DNA of 64,000 bases from Myxococcus sp046520405 (GTDB lineage Bacteria; Myxococcota; Myxococcia; Myxococcales; Myxococcaceae). Below the pieces are notes generated by a model. That model was not told where the DNA came from. It saw only the letters and a list, made by a program, of their open reading frames with translations, and did no database searches. Position 1 is the first letter of the stretch. Each line of letters opens with the position of its first letter. Where the stretch lies: the NCBI GenBank assembly GCA_046520405.1, contig JBKGHI010000002.1, positions 1-64,000 on the forward strand. Direction: 5' to 3'. A program made the translations under genes and the position numbers. This document shows, piece by piece, positions 50,444 through 62,000 of the stretch.

Positions 50444-52858
50444 GTGAAGATTTCGGTGAAGTGGCTGGGCGATTACGTAGCGCTGCCGCCGTCCGTGGAC
50501 GAGCTGGCGCGCAAGCTGACCGCCGCGGGCCTGGAGATTGAGGGAATGGAGCGCCCCGCGGAGGCCCTTCGCGGCGTGGTGGTGGCGCAAATCAAGGAGT
50601 CCGTGCAGCACCCCAACGCGGACAAGCTGTCCGTCACGCAGGTGGACATCGGCGGGACGGCGCTGCTCCAGGTGGTGTGCGGCGCGAAGAACTTCAAGGT
50701 GGGCGACAAGGTGCCGCTGGCCACCGTGGGCGCGAAGCTGCCCAACGGCATGGACATCAAGCAGGCGGCCCTGCGCGGCGTGGACAGCTTCGGCATGCTC
50801 TGCTCGTCCAAGGAGCTGGGCCTGAGCGACGAGTCCAGCGGCCTGCTCATCCTCCCGCCGGACACGCGCGTGGGCCTGCCCATCGCGGAGGCCGTGGGGC
50901 TGGATGACGTGGTGCTGGAGGTGAACGTCACGCCGAACCGGCCGGACGCGCTCAGCCACCTGGGCGTGGCGCGCGAGGTGAGCGTGGTGACGGGCTCCGC
51001 GCTGAAGGTGCCGCAGCCGAAGCCGGCCGAGTCGGGCACGCCCGCCTCCGAGCAGGTGAAGGTGCGCGTGGACGCCCCGGACCGCTGCCCGCGCTACGTG
51101 GCGCGCGTGGTGGAGAACGTGACGATTGGCCCGTCTCCGCAGTGGATGCAGGACCGGCTGAAGGCGGCCGGGGTGCGCGCCATCAACAACGTGGTGGACG
51201 TCACCAACTATGTGAATCTGGAGTACGGGCAGCCGCTGCACGCCTTCGACCTGGAGAAGCTGGCCGGGCAGGAGATTGTCGTCCGCACGGCGACGCGCGG
51301 CGAGAAGCTCAAGACGCTGGACGGCAAGGACCGCGTGCTGGACGTGGATGACCTGGTCATCGCGGACAAGGAGCGGGCGCAGGCCATCGCCGGTGTCATG
51401 GGCGGCGGCGACAGCGAGGTGACCGAGGGCACCAGGCGGCTGGTGCTGGAGTCGGCGAACTTCCAGGGCTCCACGGTGCGGCGCTCGTCGAAGCGGCACG
51501 GGCTGCACACGGAGGCGTCGCATCGCTTCGAGCGCGGCGCGGACATGGACGCGGTGGTGCCGGCGATTGACCGGGCGGCGCAGCTCATCGCGGAGCTGGC
51601 GGGGGGCACGGTGGCCCCGGGCCGCGTGGACGTGTACCCGGCGCCGACGCCGCCTCGGCAGGTGACGCTGCGCTTCGCCCGGGTGGAGCAGGTGCTGGGC
51701 GTGGCCGTGGCGGAGCCGGAGGTCCGTCGCATCCTGGAGACGCTGGGCTTCAAGGCGGTGGAGGAGGGGACGGGGCAGGCGACGTACGAGGTGCCTCGGG
51801 CCCGTGTCGACGTGGAGCGAGAGGAGGACCTGCTGGAGGAGGTCGCGCGCATCTACGGCTACGACAACATCCCGGCGACGCTGCCGCGGGGCCTTGCCAC
51901 GCTGGCGCCTGTGCCCGCGCACGCCGAGGCCGAGCGCCGCATGCGTCACGCGCTGGCCGGTGCGGGCTTCGACGAGGTGGTGAACTACTCGTTCGTCGCG
52001 CCGCGCAGCCTGGAAGTGCTGGGCGGGGCGGAGAAGCCGGTGGCCTTGCTCAACCCGCTGAGCGTGGAGCAGTCGGTGATGCGCACCAGCCTGCTTCCGG
52101 GCCTGCTGGAGAACCTGTCCCGCAGCGTGCGGCACCAGGTGGAGGCGGTGGCGATCTACGAGACGGGCCGCGCTTACTTCCGGGACGCGGAGGGCGGGCA
52201 GGGGCAGCGTCCGGCGGCGCGTGAGGTGCCTCGGGTTGCGGGCCTGGTGTGGGGCCTGCGGGGCGGCGGCCGGAGCTGGACGCACAAGGATGCGCGGGCG
52301 GACTTCTACGACGCAAAGGCGGCGGTGGAAGGGCTGCTGGGCGCACTCCGCGTGGAGGCCGTGACGTACGTGCCCGTGGGGCCGGCGGCGTACCACCCGA
52401 AGGCGGTGGCGCAGGTGAAGGCGGCGGACGGCACGGTGCTGGGGCACGTGGGCGAGGTGCACCCCCGGGTGGCGAAGGCGCTGGGCCTGCCGGACGGGGT
52501 GTTCGTGTTCGAGCTGGACACGGAGCCGCTGTACGCGGCGTCCAAGCTGGTGCCGGCGTACCGTTCGCTGCCGCGCTTCCCGGCGGTGCTGCGGGACCTC
52601 GCGGTGGTGGTGCCGCTGGAGCTGCCCAACGACGAGGTGCGTCGGGTGATCCTGGAGGTGGGCAAGCCGCTGGTGGAGGACGCTCAGGTCTTCGACGTGT
52701 ACACCGGTGAGCAGATCCCCCAAGGACGGAAGAACCTGGCGTACGCGCTGCGGTACCGCTCGGCCGAGCGGACGCTGACCGACGTGGAGGTCAACGAGGC
52801 GCACCAACGCATCGTGGACGAGGTGAAGCAGCGGCTGGGTGCTGCCTTGCGCGCCTGA
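50444..52858 (+). CDS. pheT: Phenylalanine-tRNA ligase beta subunit
   Basis: 804-residue beta subunit. Opening KISVKWLGDYVALPPSVDELA, an EMAP-like tRNA-binding domain (about residues 40-150), B3/B4 editing domain, B5 DNA-binding-like domain (YDNIPATLPRG region), class II-like inactive core and a C-terminal FDX-ACB anticodon-recognition domain (SLPRFPAVLRDLAVVVP). GTG 50444 has AGGGTGGA upstream and gives the family's usual start. Co-transcribed with pheS. Confidence 0.97.
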   Translation: MKISVKWLGDYVALPPSVDELARKLTAAGLEIEGMERPAEALRGVVVAQIKESVQHPNADKLSVTQVDIGGTALLQVVCGAKNFKVGDKVPLATVGAKLPNGMDIKQAALRGVDSFGMLCSSKELGLSDESSGLLILPPDTRVGLPIAEAVGLDDVVLEVNVTPNRPDALSHLGVAREVSVVTGSALKVPQPKPAESGTPASEQVKVRVDAPDRCPRYVARVVENVTIGPSPQWMQDRLKAAGVRAINNVVDVTNYVNLEYGQPLHAFDLEKLAGQEIVVRTATRGEKLKTLDGKDRVLDVDDLVIADKERAQAIAGVMGGGDSEVTEGTRRLVLESANFQGSTVRRSSKRHGLHTEASHRFERGADMDAVVPAIDRAAQLIAELAGGTVAPGRVDVYPAPTPPRQVTLRFARVEQVLGVAVAEPEVRRILETLGFKAVEEGTGQATYEVPRARVDVEREEDLLEEVARIYGYDNIPATLPRGLATLAPVPAHAEAERRMRHALAGAGFDEVVNYSFVAPRSLEVLGGAEKPVALLNPLSVEQSVMRTSLLPGLLENLSRSVRHQVEAVAIYETGRAYFRDAEGGQGQRPAAREVPRVAGLVWGLRGGGRSWTHKDARADFYDAKAAVEGLLGALRVEAVTYVPVGPAAYHPKAVAQVKAADGTVLGHVGEVHPRVAKALGLPDGVFVFELDTEPLYAASKLVPAYRSLPRFPAVLRDLAVVVPLELPNDEVRRVILEVGKPLVEDAQVFDVYTGEQIPQGRKNLAYALRYRSAERTLTDVEVNEAHQRIVDEVKQRLGAALRA

Positions 52859-52880
52859 ATTCCTGAATGAAGTCAGAGGG

Positions 52881-52909
52881 TTGACACGTCTTCGGGAAGG
52901 CTGCAACAG
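52881..52909 (+). promoter_or_regulatory. Candidate promoter for ihfA
   Basis: Perfect -35 TTGACA (52881-52886) with a 17-base spacer to a poor -10 (CAACAG). The ihfA start is 40 bases downstream. Confidence 0.4.
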
Positions 52910-52948
52910 TGCCCGGCGTTCAGCCCCGAGGGCTTCCCGAGGATTCGC

Positions 52949-53338
52949 ATGACGAAGGCGGACATCATCGAGGGTGTCTACGAGAAGGTCGGCTTCTCGA
53001 AGAAGGAGTCGGCCGAGATCGTGGAGCTCGTGTTCGACACGCTCAAGGAGACCTTGGAGCGCGGGGACAAGATCAAGATCTCCGGGTTCGGCAACTTCCA
53101 GGTGCGCCAGAAGAAGGCGCGCGTGGGCCGCAATCCGCAGACGGGCAAGGAGATCGAGATCTCGGCGCGCCGGGTGCTGACCTTCCGGCCGAGCCAGGTG
53201 CTGAAGAGCGCCCTGAACGGCGAGGCGCCGCCGGAAGATCACGCGGAGATCGACGCCCGGGAAGAGGCCGCCGCCGACGCGGCCGAGGCCCGTGGCGAGG
53301 ACTTCGACGAAGAGGGAATGGAGGACATGGAAGGGTGA
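52949..53338 (+). CDS. ihfA: Integration host factor alpha subunit with acidic C-terminal extension
   Basis: 129-residue HU/IHF-family DNA-bending protein. The core (MTKADIIEGVYEKVGFSKKE, DKIKISGFGNFQVRQKKARVGRNPQTGKEI) matches IHF-alpha, including the beta-arm Pro that intercalates DNA. The family normally ends near residue 95-100; here about 33 residues follow, rich in Asp/Glu and Ala (EIDAREEAAADAAE, DFDEEGMEDMEG). An acidic tail could modulate DNA affinity or protein contacts. Its position after pheT is the common gammaproteobacterial order, which supports ihfA over a generic HU gene. Confidence 0.9.
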   Translation: MTKADIIEGVYEKVGFSKKESAEIVELVFDTLKETLERGDKIKISGFGNFQVRQKKARVGRNPQTGKEIEISARRVLTFRPSQVLKSALNGEAPPEDHAEIDAREEAAADAAEARGEDFDEEGMEDMEG

Positions 53339-53368
53339 GTTTTTTGGACGGTGCCCTGCTGCTCTTGC

Positions 53369-53397
53369 TTGACCTGAACGTCATGTGGGGGCATAAG
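53369..53397 (+). promoter_or_regulatory. Promoter of tRNA-Pro
   Basis: TTGACC (53369-53374), a 17-base spacer and CATAAG (53392-53397), 29 bases upstream of the tRNA. Confidence 0.6.
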
Positions 53398-53426
53398 GGC
53401 GCACCCTTTCACGGCAGCAGCAGTGC

Positions 53427-53503
<77 letters not shown>

Positions 53504-53505
53504 TC

Positions 53506-53557
53506 GAAGGCCCTGGAGTTCTTGGCGAAAGCTGAGGATTCCAGGGCCTTCACTTTT
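53506..53557 (+). terminator. Intrinsic terminator of tRNA-Pro
   Basis: Twelve-base perfect arms GAAGGCCCTGGA and TCCAGGGCCTTC with a 22-base loop, followed by ACTTTTT. Confidence 0.8.
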
Positions 53558-53692
53558 TGGGCTGCCGGCCTCCAACATCGAACAGGGAGCGCGCCGAGTG
53601 GGCTTGTCGTCAGCCGCAAGCGAGGGCTCGGCGGAGGCCGGAACCTCAGGCCCGAGATCGGGCCTCGCCGAGCACGTCAACCGAACTCCGGG
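53558..53692. other. Intergenic region between tRNA-Pro terminator and DUF262 gene
   Basis: No gene seen. It contains a short palindrome GGCCCGAGATCGGGCC near 53651-53666 and no obvious second copy of the tRNA 3' end. Confidence 0.4.
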
Positions 53693-55579
53693 TTACACCG
53701 GGGGCGGGCCAGGGCGAGGCCAGAGCTTGAGCGCCTTCTCAAGCAGCGCCTTGCCGCGCTTTTCGATCGTTGTCTCATCCCACCCTTCGTAGTCGTGGAG
53801 TTGCTGGTTGATCGGCAGCAGGGACGCGCCGAGTATCTTGGGCTTCTTCATCGTCCAGGCAGCGTTGGAGGTGGTCGAGTTCAGCGCCTGCGTGAGGATC
53901 GTGAGGTTTCCCATCGTCTGGAGTAGTGAGTTTCGGCGGCGCGACGCGACCACCCGCGGCTCATCCGAATCTGTGTCCCACAGCTCGTCGGGCGGGAGGC
54001 CCTTCACTCCGCCTTGCAGCGGCCAGTGTTCGATCCAGCTTTGCGGCAGAAGATGTTCAATCGTGAGCGGGCTGTTGATCGTGATCTGCTCGCTGAGATT
54101 CGAGAGGTGCTCGTTGCTAATCCTCCGAAGGATATGTCCCAGCTTGGCGCTGTTGAGCTGCTCGTAGGCATTGACCGTGAGCCAGGTTTCGGAGAACTCG
54201 GCGTCGGTCGGCCACGCGGATGACTCGCCAGAGAGTGTCACGAGCACAGCTTCGAGGTTTTTGGCCGACGGGCCGGTGGCCTTCAGCGCCTTCGTGAGGC
54301 TCAGGAAGATTCTGTTGTAAGCCTTCGTGGTCCAGCCGAGGACCGCTCTGCGAAGGAGGTAGGACTCGAGGAGCGCCGAAATGGCCTTCCACTCCCCCTC
54401 CGGCAAGTTCGAATCGAGCAGAAAAAGCACCAGCGGGTAGGCAGTCCGGATGTCGAATCGCTCAAGAAACGTCGCGAGTTCGAAGACGACGTCTCCTGGC
54501 TGCTCCGGCGCGATGATTCGCCGGAAGTGGTCCCGCTGCCTCGCCAGTGTCGCCAGTTCCGTCGTTACGTTTTCGAAGGGGCGCTCTCGCTCGATCCAGA
54601 ATTTGTACTCGACAAATAGGTGCTTGATGGGGATGTCGATGAACTGCCGACTGGCCAAGAAATGCTGCATGAACAGGTCGCTGCGGGGACGGGTGAGTCG
54701 CCCCTGGCGAACCTCCTCGCGCCAGAAGCCATCATCGAACCCGCGCCAATACTTCTCGTAGAGTTCTTCGTGCGGCTCGTTCTGTCGCGCGGCGCGTAGG
54801 AAGATGTGGTTGCGCAGCAAATCAGCAGGCAGCAGCGGCTCCCCCCGTGCATTCAGCGTCTCGAAGATGACCTGCGCGTCGTCGTCCTTCTCAAGGTCAA
54901 TCGCAACGACCTGCAGCGCATTCTTGAGGGCTTGGAATGCTTCGTCGACTCTTGCCGCCAATGGCTGTTCGCTGGCGAGCGGACTTTCCTGCTCCGTTCC
55001 GAGGAAGAAGGCTCGGATCGAATCGCTGAAGAACAGGTACGCCTCAACCATCCTCGGGCGCGGATCGTACTTGCGTGCGTACTTCCGCCGCGTCAGGGGG
55101 TACTTCTCTTCCACTGCGACCCGTGAGAGCAAGCCGACGACGTCGCAGAACTGCTCTCGGTCGAGTTGCGTTGGCCAGACCTTGAACTTATCGACTGCCG
55201 GGTTGGCCAGCATCCCCTTGTTGAGAGTGAAACTCTCAAGCTCCCGAGCAAGGTCCTCAAGCGTCTGCTCTCGGCAGAAGTCACGCAGGGCTGCAAGGAA
55301 GATCTGGAGCGTTGTCAGACGCTGCTGCCCGTCGATCACTTGCCGTTTCTCGACGTGCGTGGCTGGGGTCTGCTTCTGGTCGAGCACCATGGCCCCGAGG
55401 AAGTGAACCGGCGAATCCTTGCGACCGTGCAGGTACTCAGTGAACTTCCGTTCGATGTCTTCCCAGAGAGGTTCCCATTGGGCGTCGCGGCTCCAGACGT
55501 ACTGGCGCTGGAAAAGAGGCACTTCGAGTCGCATCTTCTTTTCGAACAACCCCAGCAGTGGGACGGCATGGGCCTTCAT
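53693..55579 (-). CDS. DUF262/DUF1524 protein (GmrSD-like, predicted defence nuclease)
   Basis: 628-residue protein. The N-terminal DUF262 domain begins LFEKKMRLEVPLFQRQYVWS and carries the DGQQR motif near residue 84 (VIDGQQRLTTLQIF), which in GmrS-type domains binds nucleotide. The C-terminal DUF1524 domain has the HNH-like signature TIEHLLPQSW near residue 509 and GNLTILTQALNSTTSN. This is the GmrSD layout in one chain, known from type IV restriction enzymes against modified phage DNA. GC is visibly lower than the neighbours (33 of 60 at 54061-54120 against 40 of 60 at 52501-52560), and it abuts tRNA-Pro, suggesting acquisition. ATG 55579 has GAGG upstream. No integrase is seen beside it. 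Confidence 0.85.
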   Translation of the reverse strand: MKAHAVPLLGLFEKKMRLEVPLFQRQYVWSRDAQWEPLWEDIERKFTEYLHGRKDSPVHFLGAMVLDQKQTPATHVEKRQVIDGQQRLTTLQIFLAALRDFCREQTLEDLARELESFTLNKGMLANPAVDKFKVWPTQLDREQFCDVVGLLSRVAVEEKYPLTRRKYARKYDPRPRMVEAYLFFSDSIRAFFLGTEQESPLASEQPLAARVDEAFQALKNALQVVAIDLEKDDDAQVIFETLNARGEPLLPADLLRNHIFLRAARQNEPHEELYEKYWRGFDDGFWREEVRQGRLTRPRSDLFMQHFLASRQFIDIPIKHLFVEYKFWIERERPFENVTTELATLARQRDHFRRIIAPEQPGDVVFELATFLERFDIRTAYPLVLFLLDSNLPEGEWKAISALLESYLLRRAVLGWTTKAYNRIFLSLTKALKATGPSAKNLEAVLVTLSGESSAWPTDAEFSETWLTVNAYEQLNSAKLGHILRRISNEHLSNLSEQITINSPLTIEHLLPQSWIEHWPLQGGVKGLPPDELWDTDSDEPRVVASRRRNSLLQTMGNLTILTQALNSTTSNAAWTMKKPKILGASLLPINQQLHDYEGWDETTIEKRGKALLEKALKLWPRPGPPPV

Positions 55580-56073
55580 GTGGGAACCTCGTGCAGTGCA
55601 ACAACCATCATCAGTGACTTGCGAGTTTCGTGTGAAAGACTCGCATTTCCATGTCTCGCCCAAAGTGGCCTTTAGAGCGTACCTCTCAAAGCGAGCCCAC
55701 GCTGCCCTTATGCGGGGAATCCGATCCCACGACGAAGGTTCCCGGAGGAATCTCTCCAGGGCCGCTGCCTCAATGCGCACCGCGTTGGAAGTGCGGCCGT
55801 GGTGGGGCCCACGGGTTGGTCTCACGCGAAAAGCCCTATGTTTACGAGGGGTTGTCCGGCGGGCAGTCGCAGGCCCAAGCCCAAGCGGGTTGATGCTCTT
55901 AGGCCTGTCGTCCAAGCCGAGGTGGCCGGAGAGCACGACCCATGGGTCGCGCGCCGGCCGCATGAGGGGCTTGGCTGCGCGTACCCGTTCCTCTCGCTGC
56001 CGCCAGGCCGTCAGGCCTGACGGCATGCAGAACTGCTTACGCGCCGGCATCTCCACTGGAGGTGCCGAGCGTG
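55580..56073. other. Intergenic region with an 18-base palindrome
   Basis: About 490 bases without a convincing gene, upstream of the DUF262 gene and downstream of the NRPS stop. Open frames across it on both strands have no family features or ribosome binding sites. A perfect palindrome GCCGTCAGGCCTGACGGC lies at 56007-56024. Partial sequence character suggests possible island debris. Confidence 0.5.
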
Positions 56074-59000
56074 TTAGCCGCGCTGGGGCGTATCGGCATG
56101 GGCCAGGAGATCGGTCAGCGCACTCGCGAGCGCATCGACTCCGGGGGCCCGCAGGACGCTGTAGTGATCTCCCTGGATGACGCGCACCGTCAGTTGTGGT
56201 GCGTGACGGCTCCATCCTCGGTCTTCCGGCTCGGCAGGCTCCAGTTCCGTATCGCTGCCACGCAGCACGGAGAGGGCACCAGGGAACGTGCCCAGCGTGT
56301 GCTGTTGGAGCGCACGGATGTTGGCGGTGAAGACGCGAAGGAGCGCGTGGAGCTGTTCCATGCCAGCGTCTGGGATGAACACACCCGCCTTGCGGCCTTC
56401 CTGGAGCACACGTTCCAGAAGCGCTTTCGCATCCTTTTCAGAATTCTCCAGAGGCGCCGACGGAATGATTCCCGCAGTGCGAGCCAGGTCGAGCGCGAAC
56501 ATCGTCGCAGCGGCCATGTCGTCGTCGGCCGTGACACCTTGGGCCAGCGAGGTGGAGCTGGGTTCAATCAGGGCGAGGACGTCCACCGTCTCACCCCTTT
56601 GCCTGAGCTGGCGCGCCATTTCGAAGGCGATGACTGCTCCGAGCGACCAGCCACCCAACCGGTACGGCCCCTGGGGCTGCACGGTGCGAATGGCATCCAC
56701 GTAGCTGGCTGCCATTGCGTCGATGGACCCTTGTGGCAGCAGTGTTCCTTCCAGTCCCTGGGCCTGCAGCCCGTAGAACGGCTGATCCGGGCCAAGCCTC
56801 TGTGCCAGCTCGGTGTAGCAGAACACCGTGCCGCCCACCGGGTGGACGCAGAAGAAGGGCACCCGCGAGCCACTCCGCTGGATAGGCACGAGCGGTGTCC
56901 ATGGCCCCGGCTCGCGCCGCAGGAGCGCGGCCAATCCTTCGACAGTGGGGGCCTGGAAGAGCGCGGTGATTGGCAGAGAACGTCCCGTACGCGCACGGAG
57001 CATGGACTGGAGCCGCACCGCGAGGAGCGAGTGACCGCCCAGTTCGAAGAAGTCGCTCTTCACGCCAATGGGGGAGACACCGAGCAGTTCCTCGAAGGCA
57101 CGGGCCAACTCCAACTCGTATGCGTCGCGCGGTGGGATGTAGGACTCGTGCTGTGAAGACGTCTCTTCGGGGAGTGGAAGCGCCCTGCGATCCACCTTGC
57201 CGCTCGTATTGAGCGGTAGGGCGTCCAGCGCGACGATGGTCGCGGGCACCATGTGCTCAGGCAACCGCTCCTTGAGGAAGACGCGGAGTTCGTTTGCATC
57301 CAGAGCAGGCTTCCTCTCTGGATGGGACGCATTCGGCACCACGTACGCCACCAAGCGCTGGATGCCCGGGACGTCCTCGCGGGCCAACACCACCGTGTCG
57401 CGCACCGCGGGGTGTTGGCGCAGCGCGGATTCAAGCTCCCCCAGTTCGATGCGGAAGCCGCGCACCTTCACCTGGAAGTCGATGCGGCCCAGGTACTCCA
57501 TCGCTCCATCCTCGGTCCAACGGACCCGATCTCCCGTACGGTAGAGGCGAGCGCCGGGCTTCTCCGAGAAGGGGTCGGGGATGAAGCGCTCGGCGGTGAG
57601 ATCTGGCCGGTTCAGGTAGCCACGCGCCAAGCCCTCGCCAGTGATGTACAGCTCGCCCGGTACGGATGGTGGCAGCGGACTCAGCGCCGCATCCAGCACG
57701 TACGCGCGGGCATTGCCGATGGGGCGGCCAATGGTCACGGGGGCGTCGGATTCGACGAGCGAGAACGTTGCGTCGATGGTCGTCTCGGTGGGGCCGTAGA
57801 GATTGGCGAGACGGGTGTCAGGGCGTTGCGACTTCAATTGGGGGACGAGATCGTCCGGGAGCGCCTCGCCGCCGCACCAGACCCAGCGCAGGTGCGTCGC
57901 TCGGCGCAGTCCCTGCGTTTCCACCAACTCCCGTAGCAGGGGCGGCACCATCTGCATGAACGTGATGCGCTCGCGCACCACTTGCTCGACCAGCGCGGCC
58001 GCATCGCCCTTTGCTTGGGGTGGGGCGATGACCAGCGTCGCTCCAGCCAGCAGCGTGCCGAAGACCTCACAGACCGAGGCGTCGAAGCTCAGTGACGCCA
58101 TCTGGAGCCCACGATCAGTCGGACTCAACGCGAAGGTCGAGCGCAACCAGGTGGCGTGGTTGACGAGCGCGCGGTGCGGCACCACGGTGCCTTTGGGGCG
58201 GCCCGTGGTTCCGGACGTGTAGATGATGTACGCGGGGCTCTCCGGCGACAGCGGCGCGGGCGCGAGGGTGGCATCCAGGGGCAGGGGGAGCGCGCCGTCG
58301 AGGCACACCACGGTGGGGCCTGTTGGCAGCAACTCACGCAGGGGTTTCTGGGTGAGCACGACAGGGGCTCCACAGTCCCGCAGCATGAACTCCAGCCGGT
58401 TCCTCGGGTAGCCGGGATCCAGCGGGACGTATGCGCCACCTGCCTTCAGGATGGCGAGCATGCCCACCACCATGCTGGCGGAGCGTTCGACGCAGAGGGC
58501 GACGTTGACCTCGGGGCCCACGCCAAGTGCGCGCAGGTGCGCGGCGAGCGCAGTGGCTCGGATGTCCAACTCGCCGTAGGTGAGCTGCGTGACTTCATCT
58601 ACGACGGCCACTGCGTCCGGAGTGCGGGCGGCACAGCCTTCGAAGACAGCGTGGACGGAGGTGTCCTTCTCGAAGTGCATGCGCGTGGCGTTCCACTCGC
58701 GCAGCACCCGGTGTTGCTCGTCCTGAGGCATCAGCGACGTCTGCTCGTAGCGGCTCTGGGGCGCGGTTGCCACCGTCTCCAGCGCGCGCAAGTAGTAGCG
58801 ACCCACCACGGACGTCCAGGCGGCATCTCGCTCCGTGCCGCTGCTGGAGAGTTCGATGGTCAGCTCCGATGTCTCCGGGTTCAAGGAGAAGCTGGTGTCC
58901 AGTGGCAGCTCCATCCAGGCAGCGCCTCGAGGGGCCTCCAGCAGTCTCAGCCCGGGTTGGTTCATGCTGCCCACGACGTGGAAGTGGACGAAGTTGAAGA

Positions 59001-62000
59001 GCGTCTGGAACAGCGGCTGACCGCCGCGCTTCTGCTGGAGCCGTGCCATGGGGTAACGGCGGTGGGGCAGCATGTCCTGCTCGTGCTTCGCGACCTGGTG
59101 GATGAGCTCCAGCCAGGTGCCTCCGCTCAGCGTCACCGGGAAGGGCACGCTGTTGAGGAACAGACCGATCATCCGCTCGCCGTCGAGAACCTCCGGGCGG
59201 CCGTTGGTGACCATTCCGGTGACGACCGACGCGGTTCCTTCAATGAAGCCGCAGACGCGCAAGTGTGCGGCCAACAGGACCGTCTTGAGTGGCACGCTGG
59301 TTTCGTGGGCTACGCGCTGGATTGCCTGCTGGATTTCAGGGGGAACACGCACGCGGTGGTGGTGCAGGACAAGCGCTTCGTCCTTGGCCCGATGTGGGCG
59401 CGCTGGAGCCGGATCCACGCCTGCCATGCGCTCCAACCAGAATCGCTCACTCTCGTCGGAGTTCATCGTCTCGCGCTCGAGCGCGACGAACTGCCGGTAG
59501 GTGGCGGCCAATGGCGGCGCGGCGGGGGCGTTCGTTCCTTTCAGAAGTTCGAGGTAGCGGCCAAAGAGTTCGGAGAAGAGCGTCGCGGCGCTCCAGCCAT
59601 CGAGGATGGCGTGGTGGAAGATGATGGTCAGTTGGAGGGTGGTCTCCGTCCGGCGGTGCACGCAGAGGCTCGCCAGCGGCGCCTGTTCCCAGTCGAAGGG
59701 CCGGACGCGTTCTTTCTCCGCCCAGGCGCGCAGGTATTCCGTCTGCTCCGCGGCCTCCAGGTGCCGGAGGTCCTCGATACGCAGCGGCGGGGTGACTTCA
59801 CGATGAACCAGTTGGAGGGCTTCTTCGTAGCCATCCAGGTGGAATGACGTCCGTAGGATGGCGTGACGCGCGAACAGCTCCCGGAAGGCCTGGTGCAACA
59901 GCGGCTCGTTCAGCGCCATCTCCAGGTGGAGGCTGAACATGTCGTGGTAGATGCCCGCCGAAGCATCTATCGCGCTCTCGAAGAGCATGCCCGACTGGAG
60001 CGTGGCCAGCGGGTAGGCGTCTTCCACGTCCGCCGGCAAACGCTGGCGGTCTGTCTCGGACACGAGGCTGAACGGTGCAACGATTCTTGCTTGTATGGCG
60101 TTGTCGGTGACCTTCACCACGCCGGAGAGCTGGCGGATGGTGGGATGCTGAAGCAGTTCCAGGATGGGCAACTCCAAGCCCCGTTCACGCAGCTTCGCGA
60201 TGACCTGGATGCTGCGGATGGAGTCTCCACCCAACTCGAAGAAGCTGTCGTCGATACCGACCTGGTTGAGGCCCAGGACTTCGGCCCAGATGTCGGCCAG
60301 GGTCTGCTCGGAGGCGTCGCGCGGGGCTTCGAAGGATGCCCCCGTCAGCGTCCGGTCCGCGTCGGGAGCGGGCAGGGCCTTGCGGTCCACCTTGCCATTC
60401 GGCGAAAGCGGGAGGGCCTCCATCGGGATGAAGATGGCGGGAACCAGGTACTCGGGCAGCTTGCGCAGGACGTGGTCCCGCAGGGACCGTGGATCGACGG
60501 AGTCCACTCCGTCTTCGCCCACCACGTAGGCCACGAGGCGCTTGTCGCCCGGAGAATCCTCGCGAGCGAGGACGACGGCCTCCTGGACGCCTGGGGCTTG
60601 CTGGAGGACGGCTTCGATTTCACCCAGCTCGATGCGGAAGCCACGCACCTTCACCTGGAAGTCGGAGCGGCCGAGGAACTCAAGCGAGCCGTCGGCGTTC
60701 CAGCGGACGCGGTCGCCGGTGCGGTAGAGGCGAGCACCGGGGGCGGTGGAGAAGGGGTGGGGGAGGAACTTCTCAGCCGTCAGCTCAGGACGGTGGAGGT
60801 AGCCCCAGGCGAGGCCGTCACCACCGACGAAGAGCTCGCCCGGGACGCCGACGGGGACGGGCTCCATGTGGGAGTCGAGGACGAAGGCAGAGGAGTGGCC
60901 CAGCGGCTTACCAATGGGGACAGAGGTCCCGAAGGCGTCACCCGGGCGGAGGGCGTGGGTGGCGGAGAAGGTGGTGTTCTCGGTGGGGCCGTAACCGTTG
61001 ACGAGGACGGCGTCAGAAGGAATGCGCTCCAGGTGCTGACGGACACGCAGCGGGGGCAGCACGTCACCACCCGCCAGCACTTGCCGGACACCGGCGAGGG
61101 CGGTGCCTTGGTGAATCACCATCTGCTCGAAGAGTGCAGCGGTGAGCCAGAGGGTGGAGACGCGGTGCTGCGTCAGCAGCGCGGCGAGTTCATCCAGGGA
61201 AGGCGACTGAGGCGGGGCGAGGACGAGGCGAGCACCGTGAAGCAGGGCACCCCAGAGTTCCAGGGTGGAAGCGTCGAAGGCGACGGGTGCGAGCTGGAGG
61301 AAGACTTCGTCAGGGCCAAAGTGAATGAATGGATTGGCGAGGACGAGGCGAGCGACGGCGCGGTGAGGGATGCAGACGCCCTTGGGCCTGCCGGTGCTGC
61401 CGGAGGTGAACATGACGTAGGCGAGGTCATCGCCTCCCAAGTTCACGGAAGGAGGCGCATCATGTGGCAGTGCCGCGATGAGGTCCGCGTCCGTATCCAC
61501 GCAGACCATCAGGCCGCCAGCGATTGGCAGCTCGTCCGCGATCGACTCCTGCGTCACGAAGACGCTGATGCCTGCCTCCTGAAAGAGCAACGAGATGCGT
61601 TCGGCAGGGTAGTGGTGGTCGATGGGGACGTAGGCGCCGCCGGCCTTGAGAATGGCGAGCAGGCCCACCACCAGCTCCGGTGATCGCTCCAGGCACAGGC
61701 CCACACGGGTTCCCCGGGTGACGCCGTAGGCGCGCAGATGGTGCGCGAGTTGGTTGGCGCGACGATCCAGCTCCACGTAGGTGACGGCCCGCTCACCACT
61801 GACGAGCGCCACCGCCTCCGGCGAGCGGGCTGCTTGCTCGGAGAACAACGCGTGAATCGACGCCTCGCGCGGGAACGTCGTGGACGTCGCATTCCACTCG
61901 ACCAGGAGCTTCTGCCGTTCCTCTGTACGCAGCAGTGGAAGCTCCGCCAAACGCTGGTTCGCATCCGCGACGACGGACTCCAGCAGCGTGTGGAAGTGCC

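Noticed and set aside
50318..53242. A 974-codon frame opposite pheT and ihfA
   Set aside because: Antisense shadow of two clearly identified genes.
53558..56073. A direct repeat of the tRNA-Pro 3' end marking an attachment site
   Set aside because: I looked for copies of the T-arm/acceptor sequence downstream and found none within the window; the other end could be absent or elsewhere.
55419..56215. Open frames on both strands between the DUF262 gene and the NRPS
   Set aside because: No recognisable domain, no ribosome binding site, and N-terminal extension of the DUF262 frame does not look like its family.
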